NCBI GenBank assembly: GCA_910584185.1
Contig: CAJTYC010000005.1
Span: forward strand, 1-50,047
Length of the DNA stretch: 50,047 nucleotides
Source: an uncultured Muribaculaceae bacterium
GTDB lineage: Bacteria; Bacteroidota; Bacteroidia; Bacteroidales; Muribaculaceae
Reading direction: 5' to 3'
The position numbers were made by a program, and so were the translations under genes. The number at the start of each line of letters is the position of its first letter. Positions within the stretch are counted from its first letter, which is position 1. This document shows positions 17,043 through 25,247 of the stretch, in pieces. The notes under the pieces were generated by a model. It had not been told where the DNA came from and searched no databases. It saw only the letters and a program-made list of their open reading frames with translations.

Positions 17043-17828
17043 ATGCAGAAAGTCAAAGCCAAGAAAGCCCTGGGGCAGCATTTCCTCAATGACGAGCACA
17101 TTGCCGCCCAAATCGCCGACACCATTAGCCCGGCATCACTCCCTGAGAATGCCCGGCAGTGGGCAGACTTTCCCGTGCTCGAGGTAGGACCCGGCATGGG
17201 CGTCCTCACTAAGTATCTCCTTCAGTCCGGCCGCAAGGTGGAGGCCGTCGAACTCGACTCTGAGTCCGTGGAGTTCCTCGCCAAAATGTATCCCGACCTG
17301 AAGGTGCTCGAAGCTGACTTCCTCAAACTCGACCTCAATTCGATTTTCGGCTCGCCGTTTGCGCTGATAGGCAATTACCCTTACAATATCTCCTCACAGA
17401 TTTTCTTCAAGGTGCTCGACAATCTCAACCTCGTGCCTGTCGTGGCCGGCATGCTCCAGAAGGAGGTGGCCGAACGCATCTGCGCCAAACCCGGCGGCAA
17501 GGTCTACGGCATTCTCTCCGTGCTGCTCCAGACTTGGTATGACTGCGAGTATCTATTCACCGTGGAGCCGCATGTATTTACCCCGCCGCCCAAGGTGCGC
17601 AGCGGCGTGATAAGGCTCACCCGTAACTCGCGCACCGAGCTCCCGGTCGACCCGGCCCTCTTCAAGAAGGTGGTGAAGACTGCGTTCGGACAGCGACGCA
17701 AGACTATTCGCAATTCGCTCGCTCCGATGCTGCGCCCTGACTCACCGGCGTTGAAGTCAAGGTTCATGTCCGAACGCCCCGAACGCCTCTCAGTGCAAGA
17801 TTTCATAGAGTTGACAAGCCTGATTTAA
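17043..17828 (+). CDS. rsmA: 16S rRNA (adenine1518-N6/adenine1519-N6)-dimethyltransferase
   Basis: 261 aa SAM-dependent methyltransferase (KsgA/Dim1 family) that dimethylates two adjacent adenines in the 3' hairpin of 16S rRNA during small-subunit maturation. Visible features: N-terminal KKALGQHFLND, SAM motif LEVGPGMG (about 46-53), the catalytic N111-YPYN motif, and the C-terminal VFTPPPKVRSGVIRL typical of the family. Length is normal. A 9-nt tandem repeat array fills the gap to the following MATE gene. Confidence 0.96.
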   Translation: MQKVKAKKALGQHFLNDEHIAAQIADTISPASLPENARQWADFPVLEVGPGMGVLTKYLLQSGRKVEAVELDSESVEFLAKMYPDLKVLEADFLKLDLNSIFGSPFALIGNYPYNISSQIFFKVLDNLNLVPVVAGMLQKEVAERICAKPGGKVYGILSVLLQTWYDCEYLFTVEPHVFTPPPKVRSGVIRLTRNSRTELPVDPALFKKVVKTAFGQRRKTIRNSLAPMLRPDSPALKSRFMSERPERLSVQDFIELTSLI

Positions 17829-17938
17829 AAAGTCCTTAAAGACTTTAAAGACTTTAAAGACTTTAAAGACTTTAAAGACTTTAAAGACCTTAAAGACCTT
17901 AAAGACCTTAAAGACCTTAAAGACCTTAAAGACTTTAA
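17829..17938. repeat. 9-nt tandem repeat array (TTAAAGACT / TTAAAGACC)
   Basis: About eleven uninterrupted 9-nt units fill the whole gap between rsmA and the MATE gene, in two blocks that differ at one base (T then C). The near-perfect copies suggest copy number changes by replication slippage. Related arrays occur at 20284 and 24004. Confidence 0.9.
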
Positions 17939-17948
17939 CCTAACCATA

Positions 17949-19289
17949 ATGACCAAAGCAACTTTCTGGAACACCTATAAGCCTGAGTATAAGACCCTGC
18001 TCTCGCTAGGCTTCCCTGTGCTGATGACCCAGCTCGGCGTCATCACCATGAGCTTCGCCGACACTCTCATGGTCGGTGCTTACAGCGTGGAGGCCCTCGC
18101 ATCTTCTGCTTTCGTCAATAGCCTTTTCCTCATTCCCCTCGTTATGCTCTCCGGCCTCGCCAATGGCATAACCCCTCTCGTAGGCGCTCTCTTCTCACGC
18201 AATTCGCTCCCCGAAGCCGGACGAATCTCCCGTGCCGCAATCCAGCTAAATGCCCTCATCGGTTTTCTTTTCACGGTGCTGATGGGTTCCCTCTGGTTTC
18301 TGCTGCATAAGTTCGGCCAGCCCACAGAACTCCTCCCTCTCATACGCCCTTATTTCATCACTCTCCTCGGCACTCTCCTCCCCATGGCGCTCTTCAATTC
18401 GTTCTGCCAGATTTGCACCGGCATGACCGACACGAAGACTCCCATGTGGTGCGTGCTTTTCTCAATCATTGTCAACATCTTCGGCAACTGGCTCCTGATT
18501 TTCGGCAACTTAGGTTGCCCGGAACTCGGCCTGACCGGTGCCGGCATAGCCACTGTGATTGCCCGCATCTCCGGTCTGTTTGCCATCATATACTGCTTCC
18601 TCTCCTCTCCACGTTATGCCGAGGTGCGCCGTGGATACGGCCTCGGCACTGACGGAGCAAGGCGCTATAAGGTGTGGTGTACCTCCTACCCGGTCATGAT
18701 TCAATCGGGCATAGAGTGCGCTCTGTGGTCGTTCGGAGCTGTGGTGTGCGGATGGTTCGGCAAAATACAGCTCGCGGCCTATCAGGTGGTCAATACCATC
18801 GGCCAGCTCGGCTTCATGACTTTCATGAGCTTCGGTGTGGCAACCTCTGTGCGTGTCGCCAATTTCACCGGACTCCACGATGAGAGGGGCGTCAGCATAG
18901 CCTCGCGGGCCGGCCTGCATATCAATCTCGTACTCTGCACCATCGCCTCGCTCACCATTTGGCTGCTCGCTCCCCAGCTCATCGAAATCTTCACTTCCGA
19001 TACGAGGGTAATACACGCAGCACTCCTATTCATCCTGCCGCTCGTACTCTACCAGTATCTCGACGCCACACAACTGACTCTCATCAACGCCATCAGGGGT
19101 ACTTCTCAAGTAAAACCTCTCCTCTGGATTGCCCTCACAAGCTACATCTTCATCGGTGTGCCCTGCTCGCTGCTCCTCGCCAAGGTGCTCGGTTGGGAGG
19201 CTGTAGGCGTTTATTACAGTTTCGACGTGGCTCTGCTCGCGGCTGCAATATATGCCGGAATCGTTTTCAAGAAAACCAAACTAAAATAA
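17949..19289 (+). CDS. MATE family multidrug efflux transporter
   Basis: 446 aa, twelve predicted membrane helices in two pseudo-symmetric halves, with MATE signatures near the start (LGFPVLMTQLGVITMSFADTLMVG) and in the second half (PVMIQSGIECALWSFGAVV). It exports cationic or organic compounds across the inner membrane, driven by Na+ or H+. The start follows the 9-nt repeat array directly, so array length changes would alter the distance to upstream signals. ridA follows 7 nt after the stop. Confidence 0.92.
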   Translation: MTKATFWNTYKPEYKTLLSLGFPVLMTQLGVITMSFADTLMVGAYSVEALASSAFVNSLFLIPLVMLSGLANGITPLVGALFSRNSLPEAGRISRAAIQLNALIGFLFTVLMGSLWFLLHKFGQPTELLPLIRPYFITLLGTLLPMALFNSFCQICTGMTDTKTPMWCVLFSIIVNIFGNWLLIFGNLGCPELGLTGAGIATVIARISGLFAIIYCFLSSPRYAEVRRGYGLGTDGARRYKVWCTSYPVMIQSGIECALWSFGAVVCGWFGKIQLAAYQVVNTIGQLGFMTFMSFGVATSVRVANFTGLHDERGVSIASRAGLHINLVLCTIASLTIWLLAPQLIEIFTSDTRVIHAALLFILPLVLYQYLDATQLTLINAIRGTSQVKPLLWIALTSYIFIGVPCSLLLAKVLGWEAVGVYYSFDVALLAAAIYAGIVFKKTKLK

Positions 19290-19296
19290 CAAAACC

Positions 19297-19671
19297 ATGA
19301 AAGAAGCAATCGCAACTTCGGCAGCTCCCGCTGCCATCGGACCCTATTCTCAGGCAATCAACGCCGGCAACCTCATTTTCTGCTCGGGCCAGCTTCCCAT
19401 CGACCCCGCCACCGGCAAGATGCCCGAAGGCGTGAAGGCGCAGACCGCCCAGAGCCTCGCCAACGTTAAGGCTATCCTCGCTGAGGCCGGACTCGATATC
19501 AACGCCGTAGTCAAGACCACTGTACTGCTCGCCGACATGTCGCTATTCGCCGACATGAACGAAGTATATGGCGAAACTTTCGCCAAGCCTTTCCCGGCTC
19601 GCTCCGCTTTCGCCGTCAAGGCCCTCCCCATGGGAGCACTCGTTGAAATCGAGGTTATAGCCGCTAAATAA
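19297..19671 (+). CDS. ridA: RidA family enamine/imine deaminase
   Basis: 124 aa, normal length. RidA/YjgF signature present: AAIGPYSQAI at the start, LIFCSGQLPIDP, and the conserved substrate-binding arginine in FPARSAFAV with ALVEIEVIA at the end. It hydrolyses reactive 2-aminoacrylate-type imines released by PLP enzymes. Probably transcribed with the MATE gene upstream. A dyad (19691-19711) lies just after the stop. Confidence 0.95.
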   Translation: MKEAIATSAAPAAIGPYSQAINAGNLIFCSGQLPIDPATGKMPEGVKAQTAQSLANVKAILAEAGLDINAVVKTTVLLADMSLFADMNEVYGETFAKPFPARSAFAVKALPMGALVEIEVIAAK

Positions 19672-19690
19672 TTTACATATTTTCACACAT

Positions 19691-19711
19691 GACTGCAAGC
19701 TAATTGCAGTC
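19691..19711. promoter_or_regulatory. 8-bp dyad upstream of the terminase promoter
   Basis: GACTGCAA-N5-TTGCAGTC, perfect arms (19691-19698 and 19704-19711). It is placed just upstream of the -7 element at 19720-19727, where a repressor or activator could bind. No U-tract follows, so it is a poor terminator for ridA. Confidence 0.5.
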
Positions 19712-19719
19712 TGCGGTGC

Positions 19720-19779
19720 TACCTTTGCATCCGGGAACAGGAAACGATTGTTCGCTTCCTGTTCCCGGATGCTCTTTTT
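19720..19779 (+). promoter_or_regulatory. terminase promoter -7 element running into a 17-bp hairpin with T-tract
   Basis: TACCTTTG (19720-19727) overlaps the first base of a perfect 17-bp inverted repeat, arms 19727-19743 and 19756-19772, 12-nt loop, followed by TCTTTTTC. If transcription starts 6-7 nt after the -7 box, most of the hairpin is at the extreme 5' end of the RNA and looks like an intrinsic terminator/attenuator before terS. As DNA it could also be an operator. A clear -33 TTTG is not seen. Confidence 0.55.
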
Positions 19780-19828
19780 CGCCGGTTCTTCTCCACCGTC
19801 CATGCTTTCACCTCAACACCATTTCCCC

Positions 19829-20272
19829 ATGAAAAAGAAAGGTTCAACCGCAGAATACACTGCCGCACGCGACAGCGAGCTTTACGCTAATTTCCTCGAG
19901 ATTCTCCGCACGTCCAACTTGCCGTTGGGCGAGATGTTCGGTGCTGCTGCACGCCGTCCTTGCTCACGCTTTTTCGTCAGCGCGGAGCGTGCCGCCGCCG
20001 TAGTGGTGCCGATGCTGCGCGGTGCCTGCTCAAGCTTTGCCGAGTCTGTCTATGAGGGACGCAAGCGGATGTATGCCGACATCGCCTCGAGGGCCCTCGA
20101 ACTGATGGAGGATAACCCCGGTCTGCTACCTACCCACGCCGTGGAGCAGGTGATCTGCCAACCGGCCCCGGAGTTCTACCTCTCCGACTGGGCGGCCCGC
20201 CAGATCATCTACCGCCACCGGCGCCGCCTGAAACTCGCCAAGACCCTATCAGCCAAAATCATCAAAAAGTAA
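19829..20272 (+). CDS. terminase small subunit-like protein
   Basis: 147 aa from the ATG at 19829 (an upstream in-frame start at 19748 runs through the hairpin and is unlikely). Mostly helical and Arg/Lys-rich at the C-terminus (YRHRRRLKLAKTLSAKIIKK). A central FAESVYEGRKRMYADIASRA helix and a final DWAARQIIYRHRR segment would suit a DNA-binding packaging protein. No named family is recognised; the call rests on its place 50 nt before the large terminase gene and on size. It could also be another DNA-binding regulator of the module. Confidence 0.55.
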   Translation: MKKKGSTAEYTAARDSELYANFLEILRTSNLPLGEMFGAAARRPCSRFFVSAERAAAVVVPMLRGACSSFAESVYEGRKRMYADIASRALELMEDNPGLLPTHAVEQVICQPAPEFYLSDWAARQIIYRHRRRLKLAKTLSAKIIKK

Positions 20273-20283
20273 AGTCTCTACAG

Positions 20284-20313
20284 TCTTTAAAGTCCTTAAA
20301 GTCCTTAAAGTCC
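20284..20313. repeat. short 9-nt tandem repeat (AAAGTCCTT)
   Basis: Three to four units of AAAGTCCTT / AAAGTCTTT fill most of the 50-nt gap between the two terminase genes. Same family as the arrays at 17829 and 24004. Confidence 0.85.
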
Positions 20314-20322
20314 CACAAAAAT

Positions 20323-22437
20323 ATGTCAGACCGGAACATCCAAGATATCCTCAAGGAGAACGCAAGGCGCAAGCAGGAAGCCGACGCCATTTTCGACCCA
20401 ATCAGTGGCCTTGGCTCCACGGGCCGCCGATTTCATTTCAAGGTGCAAGGGCTCGACGAGATGTGGCTGCCGGAGCCGATGCGCTCTGAGCCGGATGTGC
20501 GCGACCTCCTCGAAGCGGGCAGTCTCGACTCGCTGCTACAACGGCGCCTCGGGCGACACATCACCCAGCGCGACCGCGAGAACGGTGCTCTCCGCTTCCG
20601 CCGCCTCCGTATGCTCCACGACTTCCCCTACTGGGCGGCTTCGTGCGCCTACATAAAGAATAAGTCGGGAGGCGACGACATGCTCTTCCGCCTGAACCGG
20701 CCGCAACGCCGCTTGGTGGAGAAGTTTGAGGAGATGCGCACTGCCGGCCGTCCTATCCGTCTGATTCTCCTGAAGGCCCGCCAATGGGGCGGCTCCACTT
20801 GCTCACAACTTTATATGGCTTGGCTCCAGCTCGTTCACCGCCAGGGCCTCAATTCGCTTATCATAGCCCATCAGGGTGTTGGCAGCGACGAAATCAAGGA
20901 TATGTTCGACCGCATGATGGACCGTTATCCGGAGGAGCTGCTCTACCCTGTCGGTGAAAAACCTCCTCGCGCCGAGAAGCGCGTGGAGTGGGTGGGGAAG
21001 TCTCGCTCTATGATTCGTGTAAATGCCCGCAATTGCAAGATTAAGGTGGGCACTGCCGAGCGGCCTGACTCTTGCCGTGGCGGCGATTACAGCTTGGTGC
21101 ATTGCTCGGAGGTGGGAATATGGAAGAAGACTCTCGGCAAGACCCCGGAGCAAATTTTGCGCTCTGCTTGCTCGGGCGTCCTGTTGCAGCCGCTCACCAT
21201 GATTGTGTATGAGTCCACGGCCAATGGCACGGGCAATTTCTTTCACCGCGAGTATGAGGCTGCACGGCGCGGCGAGTCGCAGTTCGACTCGCTCTTCATC
21301 AGCTGGTTTGAGATTGCACAGTATTCTCTTCCTCTCTCCGACGAGGAGCGCACGTCGCTCGCCGTGAAGCTCTTCGAGGGCCACTCGCAGGAGGCTGCCC
21401 GCTCAGACCGTGAGCAGCCGGGTTCGTATCTGTGGTGGCTCTGGCAGAAGGGAGCCACGCTCGAGGCGATAGCATGGTATATATCCGAACGCTCGAAGTA
21501 TTCGGAGCATGGCCTTATGGCCTCGGAGTATCCGAGCGACGATGTGGAGGCGTTCGTGCATTCGGGCGCCCGCGTGTTCGACCGCTACAAGGTGGAAAAT
21601 CTACGCTCCGGTTGTGTCCGTCCGGCTTATGTGGGGGAGATTGATGTGCAGGGCGCCACCGACTTGGCTTCGCGCCATATCCCGGACCACCGCCGCGCGG
21701 AGTTGCTCAGCGAGGTGGAGTTTCACCCTATCGCCAACGGTGGCTGGCAGATATGGAGCCTACCCGACGGCCTGCATATGTCGGAGCGTTATGTGGCTGT
21801 CGTAGATGTGGGTGGACGTAGCATGAAGTCTGACTGGTCGGTCATCGTGATCTTCGACCGCGCCCCCATGATGCGCGGTGAAGGTCCGGAGGTCGTGGCC
21901 CAGTGGCGCGGCCACACTGACTTCGACATTCTCGCTTGGAGGGCGGCAATGGCGGCAAAGTTTTACGATGATGCACTGCTCGTCATAGAGAGCAACACGC
22001 TGGAGACCCGCGACCCTGACCGCGACACCGACGGCGACCAGTCGAATTTCTTGCTAAACCGTCTCCGCGATGTCTACACAAACCTCTATGCCCGCTCGCG
22101 GAGCGAGGAGGAGGTGCGCCGTGGTGCCCCCTCAAGGTTTGGCTTCCACACCAATGTCGCCACAAAGCCGATGATTATCGCTACGCTCGTCAAGGTGATT
22201 CGCGAAGGGCTTTACACTGAACGAGATGAATGCACGCTCGATGAGTTCCTCGCATATGAGCGCCGCCAGAACGGCTCTTACGGAGCGATTGCCGGTTGCC
22301 ACGACGACCTCCTGATGACCCGCGCCATCGGCCTCCACATCTGCTTCCACGAACTCGACACGCCCCGCCGCATAGATTCTCACCCTAATTCTCTCAATCA
22401 GTGTCGCCGTAACCATACCGGCTATGTGATGTGGTGA
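20323..22437 (+). CDS. phage terminase large subunit (ATPase + nuclease)
   Basis: 704 aa DNA-packaging motor protein. ATPase part: Walker A-like KARQWGGST (151-159), Walker B region ending YSLVHCSE (E263 as candidate catalytic carboxylate), coupling motif E297-S-T-ANGTGNFF. Nuclease part (RNase H/RuvC-like): D495 in VVDVGG, E556 in LVIESN and D661/D662 in HDDLL give a complete acidic triad. No stop codons or frameshifts. Long for a terminase, with an extra N-terminal ~110 residues. In phages it docks on a portal and cuts concatemers; no portal gene is visible nearby. Codon use matches neighbours, so it is not recent DNA by composition. Confidence 0.88.
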   Translation: MSDRNIQDILKENARRKQEADAIFDPISGLGSTGRRFHFKVQGLDEMWLPEPMRSEPDVRDLLEAGSLDSLLQRRLGRHITQRDRENGALRFRRLRMLHDFPYWAASCAYIKNKSGGDDMLFRLNRPQRRLVEKFEEMRTAGRPIRLILLKARQWGGSTCSQLYMAWLQLVHRQGLNSLIIAHQGVGSDEIKDMFDRMMDRYPEELLYPVGEKPPRAEKRVEWVGKSRSMIRVNARNCKIKVGTAERPDSCRGGDYSLVHCSEVGIWKKTLGKTPEQILRSACSGVLLQPLTMIVYESTANGTGNFFHREYEAARRGESQFDSLFISWFEIAQYSLPLSDEERTSLAVKLFEGHSQEAARSDREQPGSYLWWLWQKGATLEAIAWYISERSKYSEHGLMASEYPSDDVEAFVHSGARVFDRYKVENLRSGCVRPAYVGEIDVQGATDLASRHIPDHRRAELLSEVEFHPIANGGWQIWSLPDGLHMSERYVAVVDVGGRSMKSDWSVIVIFDRAPMMRGEGPEVVAQWRGHTDFDILAWRAAMAAKFYDDALLVIESNTLETRDPDRDTDGDQSNFLLNRLRDVYTNLYARSRSEEEVRRGAPSRFGFHTNVATKPMIIATLVKVIREGLYTERDECTLDEFLAYERRQNGSYGAIAGCHDDLLMTRAIGLHICFHELDTPRRIDSHPNSLNQCRRNHTGYVMW

Positions 22438-22463
22438 TACTTGCATATCTTCAACTTTTTTGC

Positions 22464-22471
22464 TATTTTTG
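22464..22471 (+). promoter_or_regulatory. probable sufB promoter -7 element
   Basis: TATTTTTG fits TAnnTTTG, 50 nt upstream of the GTG start of sufB. A TTG at 22441 could serve as a weak -33 element (20 nt spacing). Confidence 0.5.
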
Positions 22472-22521
22472 CGTATTTATATTGTAGGGCGTAAGTCACC
22501 CGACCATAAACCGCAAGAATC

Positions 22522-23991
22522 GTGGAAAACAAGGAAAATAAACCGAAGCAGAATTCCGACCGCGTGCTCAACGAGGCCACGAATTCCGAATACAAATATG
22601 GATTCACGTCAGACATTGAGACTGAGATAGTTCCTCCCGGTCTGACTGAAGACACGGTGCGTTTCATTTCGCACATCAAGGGTGAACCGGACTGGCTTTT
22701 GGACTACCGTCTGAAGGCTTTCCGCTATTGGCAGTCTCTCACTCCTCCCCATTGGGCGCATCTCGACATCCCGGAAATTGATTTCCAAGCCATAAGCTAT
22801 TATGCTGCCCCCAAGAAGAAGGAGCTGAAGAAGAGCATGGATGAGGTTGACCCTGAGCTGGTCAAGACTTTCAATAAGCTCGGCATTTCGCTCGAGGAGC
22901 AGAAGCACCTCGCCGGCGTGGCCGTCGACGCGGTGCTCGACTCGGTGAGTGTGAAGACTACACACCGCGAGAAGCTCGCCGAGCTCGGCGTGATTTTCTG
23001 CTCTATGTCAGAGGCCGTGAAGGATTACCCCGAACTCGTCCGCAAGTATCTCGGCTCGGTGGTCGGATATCGCGACAATTTCTACGCCGCCCTCAATGCC
23101 GCTGTTTTCTCCGACGGTTCGTTCGTATATATCCCCAAGGGTGTGAGGTGCCCCATGGAACTCAGCACATATTTCCGCATCAACGCTTCAGGCACAGGCC
23201 AGTTCGAACGCACACTCATTGTGGCCGACGATGACTCTTACGTGAGCTATCTCGAAGGTTGCACCGCCCCGATGCGCGATGAAAACCAGCTACACGCCGC
23301 CGTGGTCGAGATTGTTGTCGAGGACCGCGCTGAAGTCAAGTATTCCACAGTGCAGAACTGGTACGCCGGCGACAAGGAAGGCAAAGGGGGTGTCTTCAAT
23401 TTCGTCACCAAGCGTGGCCTATGCCGTGGCCACCGCTCCAAGATCTCATGGACTCAGGTCGAAACCGGATCTGCCATCACCTGGAAATACCCCGGCTGTG
23501 TGCTTAAGGGTGACGAGAGCGTCGGTGAGTTCTACAGCGTGGCGTTGACCAACAATTTCCAGCAGGCCGACACGGGCAGCAAGATGATTCACATCGGCAA
23601 GAATTCCCGAAGCACAATCGTCAGCAAGGGCATCTCGGCCGGCAATTCGCAGAATTCTTATCGCGGCCTCGTGAAGGTGGCCAAGAATGCGGAGAATTGC
23701 CGCAATTACACCCAGTGCGACTCGCTGCTGATGGGCGACCGTTGCGGTGCCCACACATTCCCATATATCGACGTGGCCAACGACTCTTCAACCGTGGAGC
23801 ACGAAGCCACGACCTCCAAGATTAATGAAGAGCAGCTGTTCTACTGCCGCCAGCGAGGCATACCAACCGAAGAGGCCATAAGCCTGATAGTAGGAGGCTA
23901 CGCCCGCGAAGTGATGAACAAGCTACCAATGGAATTTGCAGTAGAAGCCCAAAAGCTCCTCCAAATCTCGCTCGAAGGCTCAGTAGGATAA
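22522..23991 (+). CDS. sufB: Fe-S cluster assembly scaffold protein SufB
   Basis: 489 aa, normal length. SufB builds Fe-S clusters with SufC (ATPase) and SufD. The family core is clear: SDGSFVYIPKGVRCPMELSTYFRIN, SYVSYLEGCTAPM, WTQVETGSAITWKYPG, and the C-terminal EHEATTSKINEEQLFYC..RGI. Start is GTG at 22522. sufC and sufD normally follow directly; here a 9-nt repeat array and a PhoH gene follow instead, so the rest of the SUF system must be elsewhere. Confidence 0.96.
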   Translation: MENKENKPKQNSDRVLNEATNSEYKYGFTSDIETEIVPPGLTEDTVRFISHIKGEPDWLLDYRLKAFRYWQSLTPPHWAHLDIPEIDFQAISYYAAPKKKELKKSMDEVDPELVKTFNKLGISLEEQKHLAGVAVDAVLDSVSVKTTHREKLAELGVIFCSMSEAVKDYPELVRKYLGSVVGYRDNFYAALNAAVFSDGSFVYIPKGVRCPMELSTYFRINASGTGQFERTLIVADDDSYVSYLEGCTAPMRDENQLHAAVVEIVVEDRAEVKYSTVQNWYAGDKEGKGGVFNFVTKRGLCRGHRSKISWTQVETGSAITWKYPGCVLKGDESVGEFYSVALTNNFQQADTGSKMIHIGKNSRSTIVSKGISAGNSQNSYRGLVKVAKNAENCRNYTQCDSLLMGDRCGAHTFPYIDVANDSSTVEHEATTSKINEEQLFYCRQRGIPTEEAISLIVGGYAREVMNKLPMEFAVEAQKLLQISLEGSVG

Positions 23992-24003
23992 TGTAGGCGA
24001 AGT

Positions 24004-24130
24004 AAGTCCTTAAAGTCCTTAAAGTCCTTAAAGTCCTTAAAGTCCTTAAAGTCCTTGAAGTCCTTAAAGTCCTTAAAGACCCTAAAGTCCCTAAAGTCCT
24101 TAAAGACCCTAAAGACCCTAAAGACCCTAA
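24004..24130. repeat. 9-nt tandem repeat array (AAAGTCCTT and variants)
   Basis: About fourteen 9-nt units occupy the whole gap between sufB and the phoH gene. Units degrade toward the right (AAAGACCCT). Because nine is a multiple of three, the array stays open in some frames and produces a spurious Lys-Asp-Phe-type reading frame on the minus strand. Confidence 0.92.
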
Positions 24131-24145
24131 AAAACAAAGTAAAAA

Positions 24146-25117
24146 TTGATAGAAAGAATAATCATAATAGACGGCATTGACCCGCAGACTTTCTACGGTC
24201 CCAACAATGCCAACATATCTCTGATACGCAACCTCTTCCCGAAGTTGCGTGTGGCAGCACGCGGCAATGTCATCAAGGTAATCGGTGAGGATTCCGAAAC
24301 TTCAGAGTTCGAACGCAAGGTAAAGGAGATAGAAGCCTACGCCTCCAAGTATAACAGCCTCAACGAGGATGCCATAATCGACATAGTGCGTGGCGACGCC
24401 CCGGCCCGCAAGGATACTTCGGGCGTAATAATCTATGGCCAAAGCGGCCGCCCCATCTCTCCGCGCAATGCCAACCAGGCACGCATGGTGAAGAGTTTCG
24501 ACGAGAATGACCTCACTTTCGCCCTCGGCCCCGCTGGCACGGGCAAGACTTACATCGCGATAGCCCTCGCCGTCCGCGCTCTTAAGAATAAAGAAATAAG
24601 AAGACTGATCCTCTCGCGCCCCGCCGTGGAGGCCGGTGAGAAGCTCGGCTTCCTCCCCGGAGATATGAAGGAGAAGATTGACCCGTATCTCCAGCCGCTA
24701 TATGACGCCCTCGAGGATATGCTCCCGCCGCTTAAGTTGAAGGAGTATATGGATGCCGGTACAATCCAGATTGCCCCACTCGCGTTCATGCGTGGCCGCA
24801 CGCTCAACGATGCCGTAATTATCCTCGATGAGGCCCAGAACACCACCACCCAGCAGATGAAGATGTTCCTAACCCGACTTGGCATGAGTTCGAAGATGGT
24901 AGTTACGGGCGACGTAACCCAAATCGACCTACCGCGCTCCACCCGTAGCGGCCTGCTGAGCGCCCTGAGAATCCTGAAAAACGTGAAGGGCATAGGCGTA
25001 ATAGAATACGAGAAGAAGGACATAGTGCGCCACCCCCTCGTGCAAAGAATAGTTGACGCCTACGAGCGCACCAAGGAGGAGGAAGAGCCAACAGAAAACC
25101 AAGAACCAAACGATTAG
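24146..25117 (+). CDS. PhoH-like ATPase
   Basis: 323 aa. The N-terminal KH-like/PhoL region (1-105) is followed by the PhoH P-loop domain: Walker A GPAGTGKT (about 128-135), Walker B VIILDEAQN, and the TGDVTQIDLP motif. Relatives are phosphate-starvation-induced or ribosome/RNA-associated ATPases. The start appears to be TTG at 24146, giving IERIIIIDGIDPQTFYG, the family's usual N-terminus; no ATG gives a sensible alternative. It is squeezed between two 9-nt repeat arrays, one starting at its stop codon. Confidence 0.9.
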   Translation: MIERIIIIDGIDPQTFYGPNNANISLIRNLFPKLRVAARGNVIKVIGEDSETSEFERKVKEIEAYASKYNSLNEDAIIDIVRGDAPARKDTSGVIIYGQSGRPISPRNANQARMVKSFDENDLTFALGPAGTGKTYIAIALAVRALKNKEIRRLILSRPAVEAGEKLGFLPGDMKEKIDPYLQPLYDALEDMLPPLKLKEYMDAGTIQIAPLAFMRGRTLNDAVIILDEAQNTTTQQMKMFLTRLGMSSKMVVTGDVTQIDLPRSTRSGLLSALRILKNVKGIGVIEYEKKDIVRHPLVQRIVDAYERTKEEEEPTENQEPND

Positions 25118-25226
25118 ACACATCAGTCTTATTAGACCCATGAGGCCCATTAGTCTTATTAGTCTTATTAGTCTTATTAGTCTTATTAGACCCATTAGAC
25201 CCATTAGACCCATTAGACTTATTAGC
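25114..25226. repeat. 9-nt tandem repeat array (TCTTATTAG / ACCCATTAG)
   Basis: About twelve 9-nt units of a sequence family different from the AAAG arrays. The array starts at the stop codon of the phoH gene and ends shortly before the DUF2027 gene. ATTAG is common to all units. Confidence 0.9.
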
Positions 25227-25247
25227 CCTAAAATTTAGCCAAAAGAT

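Noticed and set aside
23898..24137. 79-aa frame with Lys-Asp-Phe repeats on the minus strand
   Set aside because: It is simply translation of the 9-nt array, whose period preserves frame; no gene features.
17829..25226. Tandem arrays as CRISPR
   Set aside because: Units are only 9 nt, directly adjacent, with no unique spacers, and no cas genes are in the window.
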